This document shows, in pieces, positions 33,264 through 42,597 of a stretch of DNA of 59,216 bases. The stretch is from Bryobacterales bacterium (GTDB taxonomy: Bacteria > Acidobacteriota > Terriglobia > Bryobacterales > Bryobacteraceae). Both the position numbers and the translations under genes were made by a program. The number at the start of each line of letters is the position of its first letter. Position 1 is the stretch's first letter. The notes beneath the pieces are model-generated. The model did no database searches. It worked only from the letters and a program-made list of their open reading frames with translations, and had not been told where the DNA came from. The stretch spans positions 1 to 59,216 of the forward strand of contig JAEUQF010000162.1 of the NCBI GenBank assembly GCA_016789745.1, read 5' to 3'.

Positions 33264-35189
33264 ATGTCAGCCACGACGCAGCAGGAGGTCATCGATAATC
33301 TGAGGGCCCAGGTCCTCGCCCTCGCTCGCGCCAACGCCAACGCCGCCGAACTCATGGCCGAACTCCACGAAGCCCGGGAGCTCGAAGCCCTCCTCATCGA
33401 ACGTAACCGCGAACTTCTCCTCGCACAGGCTCTCGAGGTGGATCGCAATCACGTCCTGGAGATGGTCGTCCGCAATGAGCCGCTCCATGCCGTCATGGCC
33501 GCCCTCTTTCACCTGGTCGCCAATCAGGTCGAGCGCCCCGCCATGGCCGTCACCGTCGTCGGCTCCAACGGCTTCGAAACCCTCTTCGATGTCGGCCTGC
33601 CCAAGGAACTCGTCGGCAGTATCGAGCAGTTCTGCCGCTCCATCGACTGGCGTGCCTTCTCGGACCCCGGCGGCGAGGCCTGCCAGGCCCTCAGCCGCAA
33701 CATCACCGAAGCCACCCACCGCCACGGCTTTTCCATCGAATGGTGCCGCAAGATCAAGGGCTCCTCCGGCCGCCTCCTCGGCACCCTCACCGCCTTCGGC
33801 GACGCCACCCGCCTCGCCCCCACCCCCGAACTCCTCAACAAAACCATTGTCCTGGTCGGCTTCATCCTCGAACATTTCCAGCTCTACCAGGAACTCGCCC
33901 ATCAGGCCCAGCACGACGCCCTCACCGGCCTCCCCAACCGCCACCTCTTTGAGGACCGCCTGCGCCGCGCCATCGAAGCCGCCCAAGCCGACGACCGACG
34001 CCTCGCCCTCCTCTGGGTCGACCTCGATCAGTTCAAACTCGTCAACGATACCCTCGGCCATCGCACCGGCGATGAACTCCTTCATCAAATCGCCTCCCGC
34101 CTCCGCGCCGCCGTGGAACCCGGCGATACTGTTGCCCGCATGGGTGGCGATGAGTTCGCGGTCATTCTCACCCAACCTTACTCCGTCCAGCACCCCGAGC
34201 AGATCGCCCAGAAGATCCTCGATACCCTCCAGCAGCCGGTTCGTCTCAACGACCATGACCTCCTGGTCACCGGTAGCATCGGCATCGCCTGTTTCCCGGA
34301 CCACGCGGATGAGCCCACCACGCTCGTCCGCGCCTCCGACATCGCCATGTACAATGCCAAGGCCAGCGGCAAGAACACCTACAAAACCTTTACCGTCGTA
34401 CATGCCGCCGGCCTCCATACGCGTCTCCTGGTGGAACGCTGCCTCCGTGAGGCCACCCGCGACCGTGCCTTCCAGCTCCACTACCAGCCCCAATGCCTCC
34501 CCAACGGCCAGCTCATCGGCATGGAAGCTCTCCTCCGCTGGACCAGCCCCGACATCGGCCTCATTCCTCCCCAGGAGTTCATCCCGATCGCCGAATCCAC
34601 CGGCCTCATCATCCCCATCGGCGACTGGGTCATCGAGGAAGCCTGCCGCCAGGCCGCCGAATGGAACCGCAACGGCCACCCCATCCGCGTCGCCGTCAAC
34701 GTCTCCCCCAAACAGCTGCTCCGGCCTGACTTCTGCGACAAGGTCTGTGCCACCCTCGATCGTCACAGCCTCCCCCCCAACCTCCTCGATGTCGAGCTCA
34801 CCGAAAGCTCTATCATCACCCATCCCGCCGAATGCTCGGCCCAGCTCGAACGTCTCCGCGAACTCGGTGTCACCATCTCTGTCGATGACTTCGGCACCGG
34901 CTACTCTTCGCTCAGCCGCCTCCAGGGCCTCCCCATCGACACCATCAAGATTGACCGCCAGTTCATCAACGCCATCCAGCCCGATGATTCAGACAAAGCC
35001 GTCGCCCTGGTCCAGGCGATCGTTCGCATGGCCGAAAGCCTGCAACTGAAAGTGGTCGCCGAAGGCGTCGAGACCGAGCACCAGCTTGGCATCCTTCGCA
35101 ACCTCGGCTGCGATACCTCCCAGGGCTACTTCTTCTACAAACCCCTTTCGGCCGCCGATGCCAGCGCCCTTCTCACCCGCCTTCGGTAA
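33264..35189 (+). CDS. GGDEF-EAL bifunctional cyclic-di-GMP enzyme
   Basis: From the ATG at 33264 the protein has 641 residues. It comprises an N-terminal coiled coil (about 10-60), a GAF-like sensory region (60-190), GGDEF with intact active-site motif G294-G295-D296-E297-F298 and preceding DALTGLPNRHLFED, then EAL with E421-A422-L423 (GMEALLRW) and DDFGTGYSSLSRL loop 6. Both catalytic sites look intact, so synthesis, hydrolysis, or both, of c-di-GMP is possible. The GAF-like part may sense a ligand; that is inferred. The gene starts 29 bases after the DrsE-like stop. Confidence 0.93.
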   Translation: MSATTQQEVIDNLRAQVLALARANANAAELMAELHEARELEALLIERNRELLLAQALEVDRNHVLEMVVRNEPLHAVMAALFHLVANQVERPAMAVTVVGSNGFETLFDVGLPKELVGSIEQFCRSIDWRAFSDPGGEACQALSRNITEATHRHGFSIEWCRKIKGSSGRLLGTLTAFGDATRLAPTPELLNKTIVLVGFILEHFQLYQELAHQAQHDALTGLPNRHLFEDRLRRAIEAAQADDRRLALLWVDLDQFKLVNDTLGHRTGDELLHQIASRLRAAVEPGDTVARMGGDEFAVILTQPYSVQHPEQIAQKILDTLQQPVRLNDHDLLVTGSIGIACFPDHADEPTTLVRASDIAMYNAKASGKNTYKTFTVVHAAGLHTRLLVERCLREATRDRAFQLHYQPQCLPNGQLIGMEALLRWTSPDIGLIPPQEFIPIAESTGLIIPIGDWVIEEACRQAAEWNRNGHPIRVAVNVSPKQLLRPDFCDKVCATLDRHSLPPNLLDVELTESSIITHPAECSAQLERLRELGVTISVDDFGTGYSSLSRLQGLPIDTIKIDRQFINAIQPDDSDKAVALVQAIVRMAESLQLKVVAEGVETEHQLGILRNLGCDTSQGYFFYKPLSAADASALLTRLR

Positions 35190-35219
35190 CCGGCGGCGCG
35201 CAGTGCCACAATAGTAGCC

Positions 35220-35861
35220 ATGTCGTTCCGCACCCTCGCCCTGCTCGCAACGGCTGCCGCCTTCTCCCTATCGGCGGCGGATTTCCCCGATCCCGCTCTC
35301 GACGCCAAACCTGCCTCCGGCACCCAGACCGCCGTCCTCGCCGGCGGCTGCTTCTGGTGTACCGAAGCCGTCTTCGAGATCATCGAAGGCGTCAAGGACG
35401 TGGTCTCCGGCTACTCCGGCGACACGAAGGAAATGGCAAAGTACGACATCGTCTCCACGGGCCGTACGAAACACGCGGAGGCCATCCTCATCACCTTTGA
35501 TCCCAAGGTGATGTCCTATGGCCAGCTACTCAAGATCTTCTTCAGCGTCGCCCATGACCCCACCACTCTTAACCGCCAGGGTCACGACATCGGCCCCCAA
35601 TACCGCAGTGCCATCTTCTATGCGGACGACGAGCAGAAGCGCGTCGCCGAGGCCTATATACGCCAACTGAACGACGCCAAGGTCTTCCCGTCGCCCATCG
35701 TCACGCAGGTGGCCCCGCTCGAGAAGTTCTACAGCGCCGAAGCCTATCACCAAGACTTTGCCGAGCGGAATCCCAACCAGCGCTACATCGTCGCCGTCTC
35801 AGACCCCAAGGTCGAAAAGCTCAAGAAGATGTTCCCCGGCTGCGTCCGGAAACGAAAGTAG
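35220..35861 (+). CDS. msrA: Exported peptide-methionine (S)-S-oxide reductase
   Basis: The 213-residue protein carries GGCFWCTEAVFE with catalytic C44 (C47 in the WC that follows), GVKDVVSGYSGD, and HDPTTLNRQGHDIGPQYRSA, all MsrA signatures; GYSGD replaces the usual GYAGG. MsrA reduces methionine-S-sulfoxide in proteins. A signal peptide (FRTLALLATAAAFSLSAAD) precedes the enzyme, so it should repair oxidised proteins outside the cytoplasm. The gene follows the GGDEF-EAL gene by 30 bases and ends just before a double hairpin. Confidence 0.94.
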   Translation: MSFRTLALLATAAAFSLSAADFPDPALDAKPASGTQTAVLAGGCFWCTEAVFEIIEGVKDVVSGYSGDTKEMAKYDIVSTGRTKHAEAILITFDPKVMSYGQLLKIFFSVAHDPTTLNRQGHDIGPQYRSAIFYADDEQKRVAEAYIRQLNDAKVFPSPIVTQVAPLEKFYSAEAYHQDFAERNPNQRYIVAVSDPKVEKLKKMFPGCVRKRK

Positions 35862-35862
35862 G

Positions 35863-35902
35863 GCAGGCCTTCAGGCCTGCGGGGGCGACTCCAGTCGCCC
35901 CC
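35863..35902 (+). repeat. Two adjacent perfect hairpins after msrA
   Basis: GCAGGCCT/AGGCCTGC (35863-35870, 35873-35880) with loop TC is followed without gap by GGGGGCGACT/AGTCGCCCCC (35881-35890, 35893-35902) with loop CC. They lie in the short convergent spacer between msrA and the oxidoreductase. The pair could be a bidirectional terminator or a REP-like dispersed element; there is no T run. Confidence 0.6.
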
Positions 35903-35916
35903 ACTGCTCGAACCCT

Positions 35917-37074
35917 TTACGAAGCCTCCGCCAACGTCACCCGCCGTCCCTTCACCATCGCGATATTCGCGAGGTGCGGCCCTGCCACCGCCTGCGCGGC
36001 AATCTCCACCGTGCAGTTCGGGTCTTTCCGCGTCTTCATGCAGTCCAGGAAGTTGTCGATATGCGCCTCCACCGGCACCGGCGCCAACTCCTTGTACACC
36101 GGCTCGGCATTCTTCTTCCAGGGCTCAGCATAAACCTCAAATCCAGCCTCATCCAGAATCATCGTTCCCTTGTCGCCCAGGAACGTAATCGACCAGCCGT
36201 TCTGATAGGCATTGCAATAATCCAACGTCCACGTCACCAGCATCGCCGGGTACTCGAACACCGCCGAAAACACATCCGGATGCTCGGCTCCGGTCATCTT
36301 CGCCACATACCCCGAACAGATCGCCGACTTCGGCGCCTGGTTGTTGGTAAACCACTGCACGACGTCCATCAGGTGCGTACCCTGGTCCGTCATGTTCCCG
36401 CCCGCGTAGTCCCAGAAGTAGCGCCACCGACGGAAGCGCATCGGCTCGATATCACGCTTCTTCGCCGACCCCAGGAACCGGTTCCAATCGAGCTTGCCAG
36501 GCAAAGGCGAATTGTCCAGCGCCTGGGCGATGTTCCAGTGCCACTGCGGCTTCACCAGCGTCACCCGCCCCAACACGCCGTCATCGACCAGCTTCTTGGC
36601 CTTGTGTATCGCCGGAGCGCTACGGCGCTGCATGCCCACCTGCACCACCTGCTTCGACTTCCGCACCGCCTGGATCATCTTGGTGCTCTGTTCGAGCGAC
36701 TTCGATAGCGGCTTCTCGGCATACACGTCCTTGCCCGCCGCCAGCGCATCCAGCAGCATCGGCATGTGCCAGTGATCCGGCGACGCGATCACGACGGCAT
36801 CGACGTCCTTGTTCTCCAACAGCTCCTTGTATTCCACATAGGTCTTCGCGTTCGGCGAGTCCTTCTGTGCCATCGCAAGGTACGGCTCATACACATCGCA
36901 CAGGGCCACGCATTCGGCCCCCTGCTTGGTGAACATCTTGTTGAGATAGCGGCCCCGCCCGCCGGTGGCGATCACGCCATAGCGAACGCGGTCATTGGCC
37001 CCGAATGCCTTCTGCGGGATAAACATGGGCGCGGCGGCCAGAGTAGTAAGAAGAGTGCGGCGATCGGATTCCAT
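35917..37074 (-). CDS. Tat-type Gfo/Idh/MocA-family oxidoreductase
   Basis: From the ATG at 37074 the product is about 385 residues. MESDRRTLLTTLAAAPMF is a Tat-like signal, then RYGVIATGGRGRYLNKMF binds the dinucleotide, AVVIASPDHWHMPMLLDALA and GKDVYAEKPLSKS form the conserved sugar-oxidoreductase motif with its EKP lysine. Such proteins oxidise or reduce sugars and cyclitols with NAD(P). Exported members are common in Acidobacteria, where the cofactor is thought to be folded in before Tat export. Start choice rests on the signal peptide; a GTG 27 bases upstream is possible. Confidence 0.9.
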   Translation of the reverse strand: MESDRRTLLTTLAAAPMFIPQKAFGANDRVRYGVIATGGRGRYLNKMFTKQGAECVALCDVYEPYLAMAQKDSPNAKTYVEYKELLENKDVDAVVIASPDHWHMPMLLDALAAGKDVYAEKPLSKSLEQSTKMIQAVRKSKQVVQVGMQRRSAPAIHKAKKLVDDGVLGRVTLVKPQWHWNIAQALDNSPLPGKLDWNRFLGSAKKRDIEPMRFRRWRYFWDYAGGNMTDQGTHLMDVVQWFTNNQAPKSAICSGYVAKMTGAEHPDVFSAVFEYPAMLVTWTLDYCNAYQNGWSITFLGDKGTMILDEAGFEVYAEPWKKNAEPVYKELAPVPVEAHIDNFLDCMKTRKDPNCTVEIAAQAVAGPHLANIAMVKGRRVTLAEAS

Positions 37075-37155
37075 AAAAGAAAAGGGGCTCCTGCCGCGCA
37101 CTATAACACCCCAGTGCGTGAAACAGAAGCCCCCTCGCCATTAGGCGCCGGCGGT

Positions 37156-40100
37156 TTAGAAAGTGAACTTCAATGCCATCTGGATCAGCCGGGCATTCAC
37201 GGTGGTCGACGTAATCTGGCCAAAGTCACCGGCATTCATGTTGTTCCCCGGATTCCCGAAGTTGGCCATATTCAGCAGGTTGAAGAACTCCGTCCGGAAC
37301 TGCGTGTTGAACCGTTCCTTGATCTTGAAGTCCTTGAACACCGAGAAGTCCACGCTCGTCTGTCCCGGCCCGCGGAACATCCCGCGTCCCGAGTTGCCAT
37401 AACGGTTGCGCGGTGCCCGCGTGAACGCGCCCGGAGCGATGTAGTTCCGCAGCTTCGAACGCAGATCGCCCGGAGTCACCAGCGTCGCTCCCGCCACCAC
37501 ATCGGCAAAGAACGCCGCCGTCGGATCGGTGGCAATGCCGCCCAGATCCTGACCGCTCTCCGGGTTGAACACCGTCACCGGCGTCCCCGTTTGCGTTACG
37601 AAGAAGGCGTTCATCGACCAGTCGTTCAGTAGGAACTTGCCAACCCCACCGCTGAACATCCGCGGCAGGTCCTGGTTGGCCACTACCGTGAAACGATGCG
37701 TGCGGTCGAAGTTGGCCGGGCCTCGGGCTCGGCTGAAGTCGTTCCACGGCGTCGGGTACATGCTCGTGAAGAACCGGGCATTGTCGTCCCCGTTGCCGAT
37801 GGTCTTGCCCCACGTGTAGGCTGCCTGCACCGTCGTGTACTGCGTGCGCTTCTTCAACGTGGTTTGGAACGAGTGGTACGACGAACTGCCGTTCTGGGAA
37901 GTGATCAGCATGTCGCCGAAGCCAGGGTACAGGCGGGCCAGCGTCCCGTTCGACTGCGGAATCAGCGGATTGAAGTTGCGCCGAGCCATTAGGTTCGTTC
38001 CCTTCGTCGCCACATAAGCCGACTCCAGCAGCACATTGCCCCGGAACTGCCGCTGCAGGCTGAAGTTCCACTGCCACGCGTGGTCGTACTTGGTGTTCTT
38101 CTCCGTACCCCAGATGCGGTTCTGGTCGGTCGGCCGCGTTGGGAACGGAATCCGGCTCGGGTCATAGCCCGGATCCACATACGTCCAGTTGTCCGGTACC
38201 GTCCGCGAACAGCCCGTGCCCGGTGCATTGCAGTCCGGCGTGATCGAGGTCGCCGTTGGGGGATTCTGGAACGCCTGCTGCGCGATCTGGCCCGTGCGCG
38301 TGTCGAAGTACAGACCCGCGCCGGTGCGAATCACCCAGCTATCGGTCACGCGCCAGGCAATGCCCAGCCGCGGCGCGAAGTTGTTGCGGTCATTGTTCAC
38401 AGTGTTCCGGGGAACGCCGTTAACGCCGCCCTGGACGATGCCGGAAGCCTCCAGCGAACCAACGCCTCGGTAGTTCTCCGGCCACCAGTTGACCATGTTC
38501 AGGTTGTAGGCATGCGGCTGGAAGTGCAACTCATAGCGCACGCCATAGTTCACCGTGACGCGCTGGCTCACCTTGAAGTCATCGGTGAAGAAGCCCGCCA
38601 TCAGGTTGTCCCGCATCCGTAATTCGCCGCCCGTTGCCGGCGCGGTAAAGAACTTGTTGCGCGGCTGGCTCAACAGGAAGTCCGCATACTCGTCCCCGCT
38701 GGCAAAGCCGTTGAAGTCCCAGCGGCCGCGATTGTTCAGGGCATTCTTCGGGTTGTAGTCACCCACCTGGCTTTCCACGCCGTACTTGATGTTGTGCTTG
38801 CCGCGGATCCAGGTCATCGTCGCGCCCATCGTGTACCGCTTGATGTAGTCGGACCAGTTCTCCGAGTTGCCGAACTGCACGTAGTTGTTGATCTGAACGC
38901 GCGGGAAACCCACCTTATTGGTGGACGCCAGCGGTCGCAAGCCCAAGGTCGTCGGATCATCGGCATTCTCGAAGCTGATGAACTGGCTGGTATCGTCAAA
39001 GCCGAAACGCGCCTCCAGCACCTGGCTGGGCGAGAACATATGCGTATGCGTCACGTTGCCCGAGTGCTTCTGACGATTGGCGGTCTGGCCGAAGCCCGGC
39101 AGGCCGCGCCCGAACGGCAGCAGGTCGCCCTGCCAGCTCTGGAACCAGCGGCCTGAGGTCGAATCGCTGTTGCTCCAGCGGTGGTCCATACGCACGGTCC
39201 ACATGTCGATATCCGTGGCAATCGACTGGGCCGCGAAGAAGTTGTTCGCCCCCGAGCTGAAGTTCGGTAAAGGAATGTACTTGTCCTGGATCGCCTTCGA
39301 AACCGCGTTGATGCGGTTCGCCGGAATCACGTTGCCTGGGAACGGCTGGCCGGTGGCCGGGTCATTGATGATACGGCGGCCGGTGAAGTCGCCATTGCGC
39401 ATCGCCGCGGTCGGCACAATGCGCTGGATCGCCGCATTCGAGGAGTTCGCATTCCGCTGCCGCGAGCTTTCCCAGCCCACGAAGAAGAATGTCCGGTCCT
39501 TGCCGTTGTAGAGCTTCGGGATCACCACCGGGCCGCCAAAGTTCGCGCCGAACTGGTTCTGGTTGTTCTGGCCGCGGCGCGGGTTGAAGAACGGCCGCGC
39601 ATTCAGCTTCGTGTTCCGCAGGAACTCGTAGGCGCCGCCATGGATGGTGTTGGTGCCCGAGCGCGTGGTCACGTTGATGGTCGACCCCAGGTTGCGCCCA
39701 TACTCGGCGCTATACAGGCTAGTCAGAACCTTGAACTCGCCCAGAAACTCGATGGACGGCGTTCCGTCTCCATCGGGCGCGTTGTTCAGAGGATTCGTGG
39801 TCGGCACGCCGTCCACCAGCAGGTTGTTCGACCCGCGGCGCGCGCCATTCACGCTGACCGAATCGGAACCCGTGCCGGGATTATCGGCGTTGAACACCGA
39901 GCCTACGACACCGGCCGACGTACCCAGGATCTGCGTGAAGTTGCGGGTGGCGAGCGGAATGGATTGAATCGTCCGCTGCTCGACCACCTGGCCGATGGTC
40001 ACGCGTTCGGATTGCAGCAGCGGCGTTTCGGCCGTGACATTCACCGTGTCGGTCACCTGGCCGACGCTCAGCGTGATGTCCATTCGAAGACGTTCGGTGG

Positions 40101-40386
40101 TGTTCACCACGATGCCGTCGCGTTGTTGTCTTTGGAACCCCGCGGCCTCCACCGTCATGCGGTAACGGCCCGCGCGCAGCAGCGGCAGGTTGTACAGGCC
40201 GGCGTCATCCGATGTGGCCTTGAACTCGGCGCCGGTATCAAGATTGGTTGCTTGGATTTGGGCCCCCGGTACGACGGAACCGGACGGGTCCTTGATTTCC
40301 CCGGTAATGCTGCCCGTGGTCTCCTGACCGAATGTCAGGGACGCGGATAGGCAGAGAGCGAGTACAGCATGTAAAGCTTTTCGCAC
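37156..40386 (-). CDS. Oar-like TonB-dependent receptor
   Basis: The 1076-residue protein has a signal peptide (LHAVLALCLSASLTFGQ) followed by a carboxypeptidase-regulatory-like domain (about 20-105; SITGEIKDPSGSVVPGAQIQ), a plug (about 115-250; VVEQRTIQSIPLATRNFTQI) and a long barrel ending in a C-terminal phenylalanine (MALKFTF), the outer-membrane insertion signal. Such Oar-like receptors import large substrates, possibly carbohydrates, in Acidobacteria. It is not closely similar to the tandem receptors at 52.7-59.2 kb. An Oar-like transporter role is supported; the ligand is unknown. Confidence 0.93.
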   Translation of the reverse strand: MRKALHAVLALCLSASLTFGQETTGSITGEIKDPSGSVVPGAQIQATNLDTGAEFKATSDDAGLYNLPLLRAGRYRMTVEAAGFQRQQRDGIVVNTTERLRMDITLSVGQVTDTVNVTAETPLLQSERVTIGQVVEQRTIQSIPLATRNFTQILGTSAGVVGSVFNADNPGTGSDSVSVNGARRGSNNLLVDGVPTTNPLNNAPDGDGTPSIEFLGEFKVLTSLYSAEYGRNLGSTINVTTRSGTNTIHGGAYEFLRNTKLNARPFFNPRRGQNNQNQFGANFGGPVVIPKLYNGKDRTFFFVGWESSRQRNANSSNAAIQRIVPTAAMRNGDFTGRRIINDPATGQPFPGNVIPANRINAVSKAIQDKYIPLPNFSSGANNFFAAQSIATDIDMWTVRMDHRWSNSDSTSGRWFQSWQGDLLPFGRGLPGFGQTANRQKHSGNVTHTHMFSPSQVLEARFGFDDTSQFISFENADDPTTLGLRPLASTNKVGFPRVQINNYVQFGNSENWSDYIKRYTMGATMTWIRGKHNIKYGVESQVGDYNPKNALNNRGRWDFNGFASGDEYADFLLSQPRNKFFTAPATGGELRMRDNLMAGFFTDDFKVSQRVTVNYGVRYELHFQPHAYNLNMVNWWPENYRGVGSLEASGIVQGGVNGVPRNTVNNDRNNFAPRLGIAWRVTDSWVIRTGAGLYFDTRTGQIAQQAFQNPPTATSITPDCNAPGTGCSRTVPDNWTYVDPGYDPSRIPFPTRPTDQNRIWGTEKNTKYDHAWQWNFSLQRQFRGNVLLESAYVATKGTNLMARRNFNPLIPQSNGTLARLYPGFGDMLITSQNGSSSYHSFQTTLKKRTQYTTVQAAYTWGKTIGNGDDNARFFTSMYPTPWNDFSRARGPANFDRTHRFTVVANQDLPRMFSGGVGKFLLNDWSMNAFFVTQTGTPVTVFNPESGQDLGGIATDPTAAFFADVVAGATLVTPGDLRSKLRNYIAPGAFTRAPRNRYGNSGRGMFRGPGQTSVDFSVFKDFKIKERFNTQFRTEFFNLLNMANFGNPGNNMNAGDFGQITSTTVNARLIQMALKFTF

Positions 40387-40519
40387 AGAACCTCCCAGAA
40401 GGTTGGACTGGGCCTATCTTACCCGATTTGAAATGTCAGTTGTATAACGTTTCGATCTGACGCATCCCGTTCTCTGGACAGTCTGTCGCGACGCGCCGTT
40501 CCGCGCTAGTATTCCCTAT

Positions 40520-40939
40520 ATGCGCAGAGCCTTGATTTTATTGATGGCCGCCGCCTCCGTACTGGCCGCGGCTTCCGTGGAAGACCAGATCAAAGAAGCC
40601 GAGAAGGCCTGGTCCACCGCTGTCGCCAAGAATGACTTCGCCGCTTTGGAGAAGGTGCTCTCCGATGACCTGATGTACGTGCACTCGAACGGCGAGGCCG
40701 ATTCGAAGAAGCTGTTCATCGACAACCTGAAGAACAAAGTCCGGACCTATCACGGCGTTACTTATGATTCGATGACCGTGAAGGTCTCGGGCAACGTAGC
40801 CCTTTTGGCCGTCAAGGGCGGCCTGGACGTCACCACGCGCGGCGCACGCAACCAAGTGAAGGTGGCGTTCCTGCATACCTTCGTGAAGAAGGGCAGTCAG
40901 TGGCAGTTGCTCGGACACCAGTCGGCCCGCCTGCAGTGA
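40520..40939 (+). CDS. Secreted DUF4440/SnoaL-like protein
   Basis: The 139-residue protein has a signal (MRRALILLMAAASVLAAAS) and an NTF2-like fold typical of DUF4440: IKEAEKAWSTAVAKNDFAAL, EKVLSDDLMYVHSNGEADSK, then VSGNVALLAVKGGLDVTTRG and TFVKKGSQWQLLGHQSARL. Members bind small ligands or are degradative enzymes; no catalytic residues can be named. The stop overlaps the amidohydrolase start in a GTGA, so the two are probably translated in step. Confidence 0.85.
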   Translation: MRRALILLMAAASVLAAASVEDQIKEAEKAWSTAVAKNDFAALEKVLSDDLMYVHSNGEADSKKLFIDNLKNKVRTYHGVTYDSMTVKVSGNVALLAVKGGLDVTTRGARNQVKVAFLHTFVKKGSQWQLLGHQSARLQ

Positions 40940-42597
40940 GACCTTTCCTATTGCTTGCGGCGCTCGCGTTCTCCGCGGGCGCCCAGCCCCTGCTCATCCA
41001 CAACGCCAAAGTCTGGACCGCCGACCCCGCCCGCCCTTGGGCGGAAGCCGTGCTCATGGACGGGGATCGAATCGTTGCAGTAGGCGGCAATGCGGAAGTG
41101 GCGAAGCGCGCCGCCGGCGCTCAACGCTACGACGCCCGTGGGCGCCTGGTGATTCCCGGCCTGAACGACGCCCACCTGCACTTTCTGAGTGGCTCGATGG
41201 GCCTGTCGCAAGTGGACCTGACCGGCATCTGCACCGTGCCTGCCATGCAGAAGGCCGTCGCCGATTATGCGAAGGCCAATCCCAACAAGCCCTGGATCAC
41301 CGGCCGCGGCTGGGAATACTATTGCTTCCCGAATGGCCGCCTGCCCACGCGCCAGGACCTGGACGCCGTCGTCAGTGACCGCCCGGTGTTCCTGTCGGCC
41401 TACGACGGCCACACCGGCTGGGCCAATTCGAAGGCCCTGGAACGTGCCGACATCAACCGCGCCACTCGCTTTGAAGGCTATGGCGAGATCGTCAAGGATG
41501 CGAGGACCGGCCAGCCCACCGGGGCGTTGAAGGAAGGGGCGCAGGCGCTGGTGCGCAAGTACATCCCGGCCGCGACGCGCCAGGAGAAGCTGGACGCCCT
41601 TCGCAGAGGCTTGCAGCTGGCCGCGCAGTTAGGCCTGACGTCCATGCAGAATGCGGCCGGCGATGAAGAAGAGCTGTCCCTATATGAAGAGCTTCTGAAG
41701 AACGGCGAGCTGACCGTCCGCATTGCGTTCGCGCTGTCAGTGCCGCCCGGGACCGCGCTGGAACGTGCCGACGCCATCGGCAAACTGAAGGCCCGCTATC
41801 GCGACCCTCAGTTGCGCGTGATCGGCGTGAAGCTGATGATGGACGGTGTCATCGAGAACTACACCGCCGCGATGCTGGCCCCGTACGCCGACAAGCCCGA
41901 AACCTCCGGCAGTCCCGCCTGGACGCCCGAAGCCTTCAAACAGATGGTGACCCGCTGCGACCGCAATGGGCTGCAGGTTTTAACCCATGCGATCGGCGAT
42001 AGGGGCATCCGGCTCACCCTGGACGGCTATGAAGCTGCGGCCAGGACCAATGGCCGACGTGACTCGCGCCATCGGATTGAGCACATCGAGACCATCCATC
42101 CTTCCGAACTGCCGCGCTTTGCCCAACTGGGTGTGATGCCCTCCATGCAGCCCATCCATGCCGACCCCGATACCATCCACATCTGGTCGCGCTGCATTGG
42201 CCCGGAGCGGGTGAAGCTGGCCTTTCCCTGGGGCGCTTTGGAGAAGGCCGGGGCGCGTCTGGTGTTCTCCAGCGACTGGCCGGCGTCGCTTTCGGTGAAC
42301 CCCCTCCGCGGGCTGCACAACGCCGTGAATCGCCGCACGATTGAGGGCAAGCCCGAAGGCGGCTGGGTACCGGAACAGCGCGTGTCTTTGGAGACGGCTC
42401 TACGGGCGTATACGACATCGGCGGCCTATGCCGAGTTCCAGGAATCGGCCAAGGGAATGATTAAAGCCGGAATGGCCGCGGATTTGCTTATACTTTCTCA
42501 GGATCTGTTTGCGATCAAGCCGATAGAGATTCACCGGACTTCCGTAGTCTGCAACGTCTTCCGGGGTCGCATCATCTACCAAGCCGTCACGCCATGA
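40936..42597 (+). CDS. Exported amidohydrolase family 3 protein (YtcJ-like)
   Basis: With the GTG at 40936, overlapping the upstream stop, the 553-residue product has a signal peptide ([15 protein letters not shown]) and then [20 protein letters not shown] and [17 protein letters not shown], where HLH is the metal-binding pair. [17 protein letters not shown] and [10 protein letters not shown] supply further ligands. YtcJ-like enzymes hydrolyse C-N bonds of unknown substrates using metals. The stop overlaps the copper ATPase start (ATGA). An upstream in-frame start at 40900 is rejected because it lies inside the preceding gene. Confidence 0.9.
   Translation: MRPFLLLAALAFSAGAQPLLIHNAKVWTADPARPWAEAVLMDGDRIVAVGGNAEVAKRAAGAQRYDARGRLVIPGLNDAHLHFLSGSMGLSQVDLTGICTVPAMQKAVADYAKANPNKPWITGRGWEYYCFPNGRLPTRQDLDAVVSDRPVFLSAYDGHTGWANSKALERADINRATRFEGYGEIVKDARTGQPTGALKEGAQALVRKYIPAATRQEKLDALRRGLQLAAQLGLTSMQNAAGDEEELSLYEELLKNGELTVRIAFALSVPPGTALERADAIGKLKARYRDPQLRVIGVKLMMDGVIENYTAAMLAPYADKPETSGSPAWTPEAFKQMVTRCDRNGLQVLTHAIGDRGIRLTLDGYEAAARTNGRRDSRHRIEHIETIHPSELPRFAQLGVMPSMQPIHADPDTIHIWSRCIGPERVKLAFPWGALEKAGARLVFSSDWPASLSVNPLRGLHNAVNRRTIEGKPEGGWVPEQRVSLETALRAYTTSAAYAEFQESAKGMIKAGMAADLLILSQDLFAIKPIEIHRTSVVCNVFRGRIIYQAVTP

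Noticed and set aside
33267..34823. 518-codon open frame antisense to the GGDEF-EAL gene
   Set aside because: Gly/Glu/Ala-rich shadow of a strongly coding plus strand with intact GGDEF and EAL motifs.
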